Under the pieces are notes generated by a model. The model did no database searches and was not told where the DNA came from. It saw only the letters and a program-made list of their open reading frames with translations. The position numbers were made by a program, and so were the translations under genes. Of a DNA stretch of 64,000 bases, positions 24,510-31,919 are shown in pieces. This DNA comes from Microbacterium sp. zg-Y625 (GTDB lineage Bacteria > Actinomycetota > Actinomycetes > Actinomycetales > Microbacteriaceae). Location of the stretch: positions 2,418,001 to 2,482,000 of the forward strand of contig NZ_CP126740.1 of NCBI RefSeq assembly GCF_030246925.1, in the 5' to 3' direction. Numbering within the stretch: position 1 is the first letter of the stretch; every line of letters starts with the position of its first letter.

Positions 24510-25391
24510 ATGATCGTCAGCGAACACCCCCGGCCCGCGAAGACCTTCGTGCACCTGGCCGACACCCACCTGCCCGGGGAGCACTCGCCCCTGTACGGCG
24601 CTGCCGACGCCGACGGGCACCTGGCGGTGCTGCTCGACCGGATCGAGACGAGTGGCCTGCGCCCGGACGCGCTGCTGCTGGCCGGCGACCTCGTCGATCG
24701 GGGCGATCGGTCGGCGTACCGCCGGCTGCGCGCGCTCGTCGAGCCCGTCGCCGAGCGGATCGGCGCCGAGGTGGTGTGGGCGGCGGGCAACCACGACGAC
24801 CGCGCCGCCATGCGCGCGGAGCTGCCGCTGCCGGAAGCGGCCGACCCGGCATCCCCCGTGTGCTTCACCCGCTGGTTCGGCGGGCTGCGGGTGCTGGTGC
24901 TCGATTCGACCGTGCCGGGCGCGCACTGGGGCGAGGTCGGGCCCGAGCAGGAGGCATGGCTGCGCGACGAGCTCTCGCAGCGCGCGCCCGAGGGGAGCCT
25001 GCTCGTGGTGCACCACCCGCCGCTTCCGACGGTGCTCGATCTCGCGGTGACGGTGGAGCTGCGCGGCCAGCAGGAGCTCGCCGACGTGCTGCGGGGGTCG
25101 GACGTGCGGGCGATCCTGTCGGGGCATGTGCACCACCCGTCGTTCGGCACGTTCGCCGGCATTCCCGTCGCCGTTGCGTCGTCGAGCGCGTACGGGCAGG
25201 ATCTCGCGACCACCGTGGGGTCGACGCGGGGCCAGGATGCCGCGCAGGGCTACAACCTGGTGCAGGTGTACGCCGACACGATCGTGCACTCCGCGGTCGC
25301 GCTGGGCCGCGGGTCCACCGTCGGCGAGCACGTGCCCGCCGACGAGGCCGCCCGGCGCATCGCCGCCGCCGGCATCGCCTGGCGCGAGTGA
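24510..25391 (+). CDS. Metallophosphoesterase (phosphodiesterase, CpdA/GpdQ-like)
   Basis: A 293-residue class III phosphodiesterase: VHLADTHLPG, LLAGDLVDRGD, WAAGNHDDRA, LVVHHPPLPT and ILSGHVHHPSFG provide all five metal-binding blocks. The family hydrolyses cyclic nucleotides or glycerophosphodiesters. No signal peptide is seen, so it acts on an imported compound. AAGG precedes the ATG, 82 nt after lacI. Its stop codon TGA (25389-25391) lies inside the first unit of a repeat array. Confidence 0.88.
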   Translation: MIVSEHPRPAKTFVHLADTHLPGEHSPLYGAADADGHLAVLLDRIETSGLRPDALLLAGDLVDRGDRSAYRRLRALVEPVAERIGAEVVWAAGNHDDRAAMRAELPLPEAADPASPVCFTRWFGGLRVLVLDSTVPGAHWGEVGPEQEAWLRDELSQRAPEGSLLVVHHPPLPTVLDLAVTVELRGQQELADVLRGSDVRAILSGHVHHPSFGTFAGIPVAVASSSAYGQDLATTVGSTRGQDAAQGYNLVQVYADTIVHSAVALGRGSTVGEHVPADEAARRIAAAGIAWRE

Positions 25392-25474
25392 GTATTCGCG
25401 GCGCCGAGTGAGTATTCGCGGGGCCGAGTGAGTATTCGCGGGGAGTACTCACTCGGCGGGCCCAATACTCACTC
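25386..25474. repeat. GAGTGAGTATTCG repeat array 1 (3 direct, 2 inverted)
   Basis: Direct units of GAGTGAGTATTCGCG begin at 25386, 25406 and 25426 (exact 20-nt period). Inverted cores TACTCACTC lie at 25446-25454 and 25466-25474, again 20 nt apart. Direct and inverted arms can fold into hairpins, so the array may terminate transcription. The upstream phosphodiesterase ends GAG TGA within the first unit. Confidence 0.9.
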
Positions 25475-25554
25475 GGCGGCGCGGGGCGGGCTGTCAAGCA
25501 CTGGGACGGGTTCGCCGCGGTTCATAGCCTGAGGTGAAACCGAAAGGAATCCCC

Positions 25555-26163
25555 ATGCTTCGCGCCCTCGTCCTCAACTGCACCCTCAAGCCCTCGCCCT
25601 CCGAGTCCAGCACCGATCTGCTGGCCCAGCAGGTGCTCGACGCGCTCGCCCCGTACGACGTGACGGGCGAGACCATCCGCGTGGTCGATCACGACGTCAA
25701 GCCCGGCGTCGAAGCCGACATGGGCGACGGCGACGCGTGGCCCCTGATCCGGGGGCGTGTGCTGGCATCCGACATCCTCGTCTTCGCGACACCCACCTGG
25801 GTGGGTCACATGTCCAGCGTCGCGCAGCGCGTGATGGAGCGGTTGGATGCCGAAATCTCCGAGACCGACGACGAGGGCCGCCCGATCCTCGCCGGCAAGG
25901 TGGCGGTCGTGGCCGTGGTCGGCAACGAGGACGGGGCGCACGCCGTCATCGCGGATGCCTTCCAGGGCCTCAACGACGTCGGGTTCACGATCCCGTCGCA
26001 GGGCAGCGTCTACTGGAACGGCGAGGCCATGCAGACCACCGACTACAAGGACCTCGAAGAGACCCCCGAAGCCGTGGCGACCACCACCGAGACCGTGGCG
26101 CGCCACGCCGCGCACCTGGCGACGCTCCTGAAGGAGCGCCCCTTCCCCGCTCCCACGTCCTGA
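25555..26163 (+). CDS. Flavodoxin-family NAD(P)H-dependent FMN reductase
   Basis: A 202-residue flavoprotein with a flavodoxin fold: ALVLNCTLKPSPSESSTDLL (phosphate-binding loop), LVFATPTWVGHMSS (flavin ring contact) and VAVVAVVGNEDGAHAV. It probably transfers electrons from NAD(P)H to quinones, azo compounds or iron. AAAGGAA lies 6 nt before the ATG at 25555; a GTG at 25534 is in frame but has no ribosome site. TAGCCT near 25525 may be the -10 box. Confidence 0.88.
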   Translation: MLRALVLNCTLKPSPSESSTDLLAQQVLDALAPYDVTGETIRVVDHDVKPGVEADMGDGDAWPLIRGRVLASDILVFATPTWVGHMSSVAQRVMERLDAEISETDDEGRPILAGKVAVVAVVGNEDGAHAVIADAFQGLNDVGFTIPSQGSVYWNGEAMQTTDYKDLEETPEAVATTTETVARHAAHLATLLKERPFPAPTS

Positions 26164-26176
26164 CCCGCGCACGGGC

Positions 26177-26205
26177 GCGCGCGGCTTCCGTCGGATGCCG
26201 CGCGC
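26177..26205. terminator. Bidirectional hairpin between convergent genes
   Basis: GCGCGCGGC (26177-26185) and GCCGCGCGC (26197-26205) pair perfectly around an 11-nt loop, between the convergent FMN reductase and MFS genes. Confidence 0.6.
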
Positions 26206-26218
26206 CCCCGTCACCGGT

Positions 26219-27532
26219 TCAGTCGTCGCGAACGCCCTCCGCAACCGCCTCAACAGGGCCCCCTGCGTCCACCGAAGCCACCGCGTCCACCGAAACCACC
26301 GACACGCGCCGCGCGCGCCGCTCCACCGCCACGTTCACCACGGCGAGCAGCAGCACGACCCCCGCCGCGACGAGGGGGAACACCATCGCCGTCTCGGCAC
26401 CGAAGTCCTCGGCGACCGCGCCGGTCACGGCCGACGCCAGCGATTGCGCGAGCGCGACGGACGAGCCGAGCACCGTCATCACGGTCGCGGTGCGTCCGAT
26501 CGGGGCGCGGGCTCCGGCGAGGCTGAACAGCGTCACCAGGGTCGGACCGACGCCCAGCCCCATGATCGCCAGCGCGACGGTGACGGCGGTGACCGTTCCG
26601 CTCAATGTGAAGGCGGCGGTGGCCGCCACGAGCACGGCCGCGAACAGCATCCAACGCCACCGCAGCGCGAACCGCGTCGGCAGCACCGCGACCGCGAGCG
26701 CCAGCACGGCCGACCCGATCCCCATCACGCCGTAGAGCAGCGCCGCCGAATCCACGTCGCCCTGCACATCCATGAAGGCGGTGAGCGACGTCAGCGTCGC
26801 ACCGAAGAACGCGCCGACCGCGAAGGTGGCCGCCACGATGACCAGCACCGGCGCGCGCAGCAGCTCGCGCGCGGGCGCGATCACAGCCGGCTCGTCTCCT
26901 GCGGCGGGGGAGGCCGCGCGCGCAGTCGGATGCAGCGCGAACGCGGTGACGAAGACGAAGCTCAGCACGGCGGCGCCGGCGACGGGCGCCCAGGGAGCGA
27001 TGAACGAGGCGAGGATGCCGACGACCACGGGTCCGATGACGAATGCCGTCTCGTCGGCTGCTGATTCGTACGCCATCGTGCGCGAGAACGTGCGTTCGCG
27101 GCGCGACACCGACAGGCGTTCGCGGATGATCGCCATCAGCCGGCTGCGCGACATCGCCGCCGCCTGCGGAGCGGTCAGGCCGATGAACAGGGCCGTGAGA
27201 AGCAGCATCCAATCCGCCGTCGCCGCAGCCACCACGAACGGGAACGCCGCCAGCAGCGCGCTGTTGACCAGCCCCAGCGGCACGAGCACCCGCCGCTGGC
27301 CGAGACGGTCGACCGCGTCGCCGACCACCGGACCGGCGAGGACCGTGCCGATGCCGACGGCGGCAGAGGTCAGGCCTCCGAGGGCCACCGAGCCGGTGGA
27401 TGAAACCACGAGGGTCAGCACGCCGACGACCATCATGGCGAACGGCAGTCGCGCGAGGAACGCGATCGGGAAGTACCAGGGACCGGTGTGGACGATCAGC
27501 GGGCGATCATCAACGGCGGCGGGAGCAGACAT
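26219..27532 (-). CDS. MFS transporter
   Basis: A 437-residue major facilitator protein with about 12 membrane helices. A loop 2-3 motif (DAVDRLGQRRVLVPLG) is present, and long Ala/Val/Leu helices alternate with short loops. The C-terminal 30 residues are Val/Ala/Asp repeats of low complexity (VSVVSVDAVASVDAGG). The substrate is unknown; a drug or metabolite exporter is plausible. The ATG at 27532 has GAGGAC about 7 nt upstream. About 150 nt of upstream DNA shows no other feature. Confidence 0.87.
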   Translation of the reverse strand: MSAPAAVDDRPLIVHTGPWYFPIAFLARLPFAMMVVGVLTLVVSSTGSVALGGLTSAAVGIGTVLAGPVVGDAVDRLGQRRVLVPLGLVNSALLAAFPFVVAAATADWMLLLTALFIGLTAPQAAAMSRSRLMAIIRERLSVSRRERTFSRTMAYESAADETAFVIGPVVVGILASFIAPWAPVAGAAVLSFVFVTAFALHPTARAASPAAGDEPAVIAPARELLRAPVLVIVAATFAVGAFFGATLTSLTAFMDVQGDVDSAALLYGVMGIGSAVLALAVAVLPTRFALRWRWMLFAAVLVAATAAFTLSGTVTAVTVALAIMGLGVGPTLVTLFSLAGARAPIGRTATVMTVLGSSVALAQSLASAVTGAVAEDFGAETAMVFPLVAAGVVLLLAVVNVAVERRARRVSVVSVDAVASVDAGGPVEAVAEGVRDD

Positions 27533-27683
27533 GGTGAAGTCCTCGGTTCGGCGGGCAGGTTCAGACGTGCCGCCTTGCCTTTCCAGCAGGTAGATGCACC
27601 GTGTCGTGCGTCGGAGAGCCCGGACGCACCATTTCAAGGATACCAAGCCGGCGCGGCGCGAGGGCGACTGCTCGCCCCGCCGC

Positions 27684-28388
27684 TCAACCGGAGGCGCGCT
27701 CCAGCTCGCGGCGCACGTATGCCGGCACGACGACGGATGCCGACCCCAGCACCACCTCGTCGAACAGCGACGTGTCGTCGTGGGCCTCGAGATTCAGCAG
27801 CGCCGTCTTGGCGCCGACCGCTCGCGCCAGCGCGTGCAGGCCGGATGCCGGCGAGACGTTGCCGGACGTGCCGATGACCCACAACTGCTCGCAGGCCCCC
27901 ACCGCGTCGTAGATCTCGTCGAGCCTGTAGACCATCTCGCCGAACCAGACGATGTCCGGGCGCAGCGCGTGGGCCCCGCAGCGCGGACACGGCGGTTCGT
28001 GGGCCAGGTCCTCGGTCCACGGCACGTGGGCCCCGCACCGGGTGCAGAGCGCACTGGCCAGCTCGCCGTGCATGTGGATCACCCGCCGGGATCCCGCCCG
28101 CTCGTGAAGGTCGTCGACGTTCTGCGTGACGATGAGCACGTCGCCGGCCGTGGCCTCCTCGAGTTCGGCCAAGGCGCGGTGCGCGGGGTTGGGCTCAGCC
28201 GCCCGCGCGGCGCGGCGCCGCTGGTCGTAGAACTCCTGCACGAGGGCGGGGTTGCGCGCGAACCCCTCTGGAGTCGCCACGTCCTCGATGCGGTGCTGCT
28301 CCCACAGCCCATCGACGGCGCGGAAGGTCGGGATTCCGGACTCCGCCGAGACTCCGGCACCGGTGAGGACCACGATGCGCGCGCTCAT
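27684..28388 (-). CDS. cobB: NAD-dependent protein deacylase (sirtuin, CobB type)
   Basis: A 234-residue Sir2 enzyme. NAD-binding GAGVSAESGIPTFR (near 9-22), TQNVDDLHERAG, catalytic HMHGELAS and the zinc ribbon CTRC...CPRC are intact, then GTSGNVSPA. The sequence EFYDQRR contains the Tyr-x-x-Arg pair of class III sirtuins, which favours desuccinylase as well as deacetylase activity. ATG at 28388; longer reading frames overlap trhO. It lies 10 nt downstream of trhO and is probably co-transcribed. Confidence 0.94.
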   Translation of the reverse strand: MSARIVVLTGAGVSAESGIPTFRAVDGLWEQHRIEDVATPEGFARNPALVQEFYDQRRRAARAAEPNPAHRALAELEEATAGDVLIVTQNVDDLHERAGSRRVIHMHGELASALCTRCGAHVPWTEDLAHEPPCPRCGAHALRPDIVWFGEMVYRLDEIYDAVGACEQLWVIGTSGNVSPASGLHALARAVGAKTALLNLEAHDDTSLFDEVVLGSASVVVPAYVRRELERASG

Positions 28389-28398
28389 GGTTTCGACG

Positions 28399-29160
28399 CT
28401 ACTCGCGGGCGGCGGACCCCGACAGCGCCGGCTGCAGCGGCGCGAGATCCGGCGATAGGGCTTCTCGATCGTCGAACACGAAGCACTCCCCCGCCCAGTG
28501 GTCGCCGCCGACCTGCTCGAAGTAACCCAGGATGCCGCCGTCGAGCTGGAGCGCGTGGACGCCCTCCTCGCGCAGGTGGATCGCGGCTTTCTCGCAGCGG
28601 ATGCCGCCGGTACAGAAGCTGACGACCGTCTTGCCTGCCAGGTCGTCGCGATGCGAGGCCGCGGCATCCGGAAACTGCGTGAAGCGCTCGATGCGCCAGT
28701 CCACGGCGCCGCGGAACGTGCCGTAGTCGACCTCGAACGCGTTGCGGGTGTCCAGCAGCACGATCTCGCGGCCGTCGTCGTCGTGGCCCTGGTCGAGCCA
28801 GCGGCGCAGCGTCGCCGGCGCCACGGCGGGAGCGCGGCCGGACTCGGGGCGGATCGTGGGACGGTCCATGCGGATGATCTCCCGCTTGACCTTCACGAGC
28901 ATCTTTCCGAAGGGCTGCTCGCCGGACCAGCTCTCCTTGGTGGTCAGCGCCGCGAAGCGCCGGTCGGCACGCAGGTCGTCGATGAACCCTCGCACTGCAT
29001 CGGCGTCGCCGGCGAGAAAGAGGTTGATCCCCTCCTCGGCGAGCAGGATGGTGCCTTTCAGTCCCGCCGCAAGCGCACGCCCGCGCAGGAGCGGACGGAG
29101 CTCGGGCGCATCGTCGAGCCGCGTGAAGAGATAGGCGGAGACGTTGAGCACGGCGGGCAC
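28399..29160 (-). CDS. trhO: Oxygen-dependent tRNA uridine(34) hydroxylase TrhO
   Basis: A 253-residue rhodanese-domain enzyme forming 5-hydroxyuridine at tRNA position 34. The N-terminal acylphosphatase-like part (LKGTILLAEEGINLFLAG) and the rhodanese part with the active-site loop FCTGGIRCEKA are typical of the YceA/TrhO family. GTG at 29160 with GGAG 4 nt upstream; the extended frame to 29268 has a basic non-homologous tail. It forms a short operon with cobB. Confidence 0.92.
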   Translation of the reverse strand: MPAVLNVSAYLFTRLDDAPELRPLLRGRALAAGLKGTILLAEEGINLFLAGDADAVRGFIDDLRADRRFAALTTKESWSGEQPFGKMLVKVKREIIRMDRPTIRPESGRAPAVAPATLRRWLDQGHDDDGREIVLLDTRNAFEVDYGTFRGAVDWRIERFTQFPDAAASHRDDLAGKTVVSFCTGGIRCEKAAIHLREEGVHALQLDGGILGYFEQVGGDHWAGECFVFDDREALSPDLAPLQPALSGSAARE

Positions 29161-29267
29161 GGACTCCAGCTTACGGAGCCGGTCGACGCGAGCGCGCCGG
29201 CGTCGGGCGCCGCGATCGCCGGGCGCCGCCGACAACCGCGAATTTTCGTCGGTCCCCCATTCGCGCA

Positions 29268-29462
29268 TGTGAGTTCGTGCTCACACACGTCACTGCGGAC
29301 CACCCCCTCTCACCGGATGTCAGGCGAGACGCCGCGCACAGGCTGCGGTCGCGAGACCACCTCCCCACGCGTGTGAGTTCCCGCTCACACAGGTTCCGGT
29401 GGCTGCCCGACCATGCCTCGATGTCCACCGCGCCACCAGGGCTGTGTGAACCGGAACTCACA
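29268..29462. repeat. Triplicated palindrome TGTGAG-N6-CTCACA
   Basis: Copies lie at 29268-29285 (ttcgtg spacer), 29372-29389 (ttcccg spacer) and, in the opposite orientation with one mismatch, 29445-29462. Outside bases are also partly conserved (CATGTGAGTTC...CACACAG). Spacing between copies is about 104 and 73 nt. They could be binding sites for a dimeric regulator or a minor repeat family. Confidence 0.75.
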
Positions 29463-29522
29463 TGCGCAAACGAGAGAACATGAGCGGTCAGCCCGGCGAC
29501 CGGGCGGGCGGCGACGTCAGCC

Positions 29523-29552
29523 GGGCGCGGCGCGGCGCGGCGCGGCGCGGCG
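29523..29552. repeat. GGCGC pentanucleotide microsatellite
   Basis: About five to six uninterrupted GGCGC units in a non-coding spacer. The tract could vary in length by slippage. No gene reads through it. Confidence 0.8.
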
Positions 29553-29575
29553 GCAGTCGCAGCCGAGACAGACGA

Positions 29576-29606
29576 AACCCCGCCGCCCCAGAGGCACGAC
29601 GGGGTT
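29576..29606 (-). terminator. Terminator of the SRPBCC gene
   Basis: AACCCCGCCG (29576-29585) pairs with CGACGGGGTT (29597-29606) with one G-U type mismatch, 16 nt past the stop codon of the minus-strand gene; on that strand a short T run follows. Confidence 0.7.
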
Positions 29607-29621
29607 CCGGAACGACAGGGG

Positions 29622-30074
29622 TCAGCTGATGTCGCCGCGCCACGCGCCGGTCTCGGCGCCGCGCGACTCGATGAACTCCTTGAACTTCTTCAGGTCCTTC
29701 TTGACCGCGTGGTCGTCCCAGCCGATGGCCGCGCCGACCTTCTCGCGGAAGCCCTCCGGCTCCCAGTCCAGCTGCACCGTCACTCGAGTGGTGTTGTCGT
29801 CCAGTCGGTGGAACGTGACGACTCCGGCGTGGTTCACATCGCCCGTGATGCTGTTCCACGCAACGCGCTCATCCGGGTGCTGTTCGGTGATCTTGGCGGA
29901 GAACTCATGCTCGACCCCGGCCACGCTGACCTTCCAGAGCGTCGTCTCGTCATCGCCCTGGGTGACCGACTCCACGAAGCTGAGGAACTGCGGGAACGAT
30001 TCGAACTGCGTCCACTGGTTGTAGGCGGTCGACACCGGGACATTGACGTCGATGCTCTCGGTAATGCGAGCCAT
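29622..30074 (-). CDS. SRPBCC (START-like) family protein
   Basis: A 150-residue polyketide-cyclase/dehydrase-type START-fold protein. ITESIDVNVPVSTAYNQWTQFESFPQFL opens the fold, and a long C-terminal helix (DDHAVKKDLKKFKEFIESRG) closes the cavity. Such proteins bind hydrophobic ligands; the specific one is unknown. ATG at 30074 chosen because AGGAAAGGA is 6-7 nt away, whereas the ATG at 30080 would be directly on the ribosome site. Confidence 0.85.
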   Translation of the reverse strand: MARITESIDVNVPVSTAYNQWTQFESFPQFLSFVESVTQGDDETTLWKVSVAGVEHEFSAKITEQHPDERVAWNSITGDVNHAGVVTFHRLDDNTTRVTVQLDWEPEGFREKVGAAIGWDDHAVKKDLKKFKEFIESRGAETGAWRGDIS

Positions 30075-30163
30075 GGGCATTCCTTTCCTCAACGGACAGT
30101 GCTCTGCCAGCATCCCCTGCACCCACCATGTGTTGAAGGGCTTGCCCTCGCGCCGATCGTCTG

Positions 30164-30682
30164 TTATCCCGGCGCGGGCAGACTCCGCCCGCCCAGCGCC
30201 CGCAGCGCCTCACCGGTCAACCGCTGCGTCGTCCACTCGTCCTGCGGCTGCGCGCCCAGCGCGCGGTAGAACGCGATCGACGGCTCGTTCCAGTCGAGCA
30301 CCGTCCACTCCAGCCGTGAGTACCCGCGCTCCACGCACACCGCGGCGAGCGACGCGATCAGCGCCTTGCCGTAGCCGCGACCCCGGTGCGCCTCCTGCAC
30401 ATACAGGTCCTCGAGCCAGATGCCGTGCCGGCCCGTCCACGTGGAGTACGTGAGGAACCAGATCGCGATGCCCGCGATCTCCCCGCCGCGCTCGACGACA
30501 TGCGCGAAGACCCGGGGCTCGGCGCCGAAGAGCGACTCCCGCAGCGCAGAGTCGGTGTTCAAAACGGCATCCGGTTCGCGTTCGTACACGGCGAGGTCGC
30601 GGATGCGGGCGAGGATGCCGGGCTCGTCGCCCGGCCAGGCGGCGCGCAGCACCGCGCCGTCTTCGAAAGTGCGGGAGATCAC
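30164..30682 (-). CDS. GNAT family N-acetyltransferase (diamine acetyltransferase-like)
   Basis: A 172-residue acetyltransferase. IWLEDLYVQEAHRGRGYGKALIASLA contains the acetyl-CoA binding loop, and the preceding IAIWFLTYSTWTGRHG plus following LEWTVLDWNEPSIAFYRALGA closely resemble spermidine/spermine acetyltransferase (SAT1-like) enzymes. A polyamine or aminoalkyl substrate is therefore plausible but unproven. It starts with GTG at 30682. Confidence 0.85.
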   Translation of the reverse strand: MISRTFEDGAVLRAAWPGDEPGILARIRDLAVYEREPDAVLNTDSALRESLFGAEPRVFAHVVERGGEIAGIAIWFLTYSTWTGRHGIWLEDLYVQEAHRGRGYGKALIASLAAVCVERGYSRLEWTVLDWNEPSIAFYRALGAQPQDEWTTQRLTGEALRALGGRSLPAPG

Positions 30683-30763
30683 GCCTCGAGCCTAGGACGA
30701 CCCGCTGCGCTGGCGGGGTCCGGACGCCATCGCCTAGCGTGGATGGACCCGAAAGGAGACACC

Positions 30764-31783
30764 ATGCCACTCGCCATCGACCCCGACGCGCTCGACGCCG
30801 CTGCCGACGCCGAGTCGTTCTCCGGCGTCGTCACCGTCGACGTCGCCGACGCCCGCACGTTCGAGCGCGCGTACGGTCTCGCCCACCGGGCGTTCGCCGT
30901 TCCGACCACCCCCGAGACCCGGTTCGCCATCGCCAGCGGCAGCAAGATCTTCACCGCGCTCGCGATCTGGCGCCTCATCGAATCCGGCGACCTCGCCCTG
31001 GACCAGCCGGTGCGCAGCATCCTGGGCGACGATCTGCCGCTCATCGACGACGCCGTGACCATCGAGCACCTGCTGGGTCACACGTCGGGCATCGGCGACT
31101 ATCTCGACGAGGATGCCGAGGGTGAGGTCGACGACTACGTCCTCAGCATCCCGGTCCACACGCTCACCACCGCCGAGGCGTTCCTCCCGATCCTCTCCGG
31201 CCTGCCGCAGACCTTCACCCCCGGCGAGCGCTTCGCGTACTGCAACGGCGGGTACGTCGTGCTCGCAATCGTCATCGAGCGCGTCACCCGCGAGAGCTAT
31301 CACGACGCCGTGAGGCGCCTCGTGTTCGAACCGGCAGGGCTCACGCGCACCGATTTCCTGCGCCTGGACGAGCTGCCCGCCGACACCGCGGTCGGCTACG
31401 TCTACGCCCAGGACGACCGCGCGAACACCCTGCACCTGCCGGTGCTCGGCAACGGCGACGGCGGGGCCTTCACGACCGCGGCAGAGGTGCACACCTTCTG
31501 GCGGGCCCTCCGCGGTGGGCGCATCGTCTCACCGGAGACGTACGCCGAGATGACCCGGCCACGCCATCACGTCGACGACGAGGACAAGCGCGCCGGTCTC
31601 GGCACCTGGCTCCACGCCAGCCACGACGCCCTGATCGCCGAAGGGTACGACACCGGCGCGTCCTTCTGGTCGGCGCACCTGCCGGCCCAGGACACCACGG
31701 TCACCGTCATCGGCAACACCGCGGACGGTGCGTGGCCGGTCGCTTCGGTGCTGGCGCAGGCGGTGGATGCCGCGTTCGCCTGA
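30764..31783 (+). CDS. Serine hydrolase, beta-lactamase family
   Basis: A 339-residue class C beta-lactamase/penicillin-binding-protein-fold hydrolase without a signal peptide, so probably cytosolic esterase or peptidase rather than antibiotic resistance. The nucleophile motif is ASGSKIF (SxxK, about residue 60), and the Tyr-x-Asn element is RFAYCNGGYV. LLGHTSGIGDYL is also characteristic. AAAGGAG precedes the ATG; an in-frame ATG at 30743 lies too close to the probable TAGCGT -10 box. Confidence 0.88.
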   Translation: MPLAIDPDALDAAADAESFSGVVTVDVADARTFERAYGLAHRAFAVPTTPETRFAIASGSKIFTALAIWRLIESGDLALDQPVRSILGDDLPLIDDAVTIEHLLGHTSGIGDYLDEDAEGEVDDYVLSIPVHTLTTAEAFLPILSGLPQTFTPGERFAYCNGGYVVLAIVIERVTRESYHDAVRRLVFEPAGLTRTDFLRLDELPADTAVGYVYAQDDRANTLHLPVLGNGDGGAFTTAAEVHTFWRALRGGRIVSPETYAEMTRPRHHVDDEDKRAGLGTWLHASHDALIAEGYDTGASFWSAHLPAQDTTVTVIGNTADGAWPVASVLAQAVDAAFA

Positions 31784-31919
31784 CCGTCGGCGGACGCACC
31801 GACGCCGGGCCGGGCCGGGCCGCACCACGGGCGCGGGTCGTAGGATCGATGGGCCGCCGCCCACGCCCCCGCGCGCCCGGCCGTCCGCGGCATCCTTCCC
31901 GTCCTCGCTCAGGAGTCCT

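Larger units (their letters stand above)
29161..29621. other. Gene-free interval of about 460 nt with short repeats
   Basis: No gene with coding signature is seen. The interval holds three copies of an imperfect palindrome containing TGTGAGTTC, a GGCGC microsatellite and the terminator of the downstream minus-strand gene. It is unusually rich in features for a spacer between trhO and a SRPBCC gene; the minus-strand trhO promoter must lie at its left edge. Confidence 0.7.

Noticed and set aside
25386..25474. CRISPR array
   Set aside because: Units are 15 nt with 5-nt spacers of constant sequence, arms are inverted, and no cas genes are present.
29268..29285. CRP/FNR-type binding site
   Set aside because: Half-sites TGTGA and TCACA are 8 nt apart rather than the 6 nt of the CRP consensus.
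30764..31783. Antibiotic-resistance beta-lactamase
   Set aside because: There is no signal peptide, and the motifs fit the broad serine-hydrolase/esterase branch of the fold.
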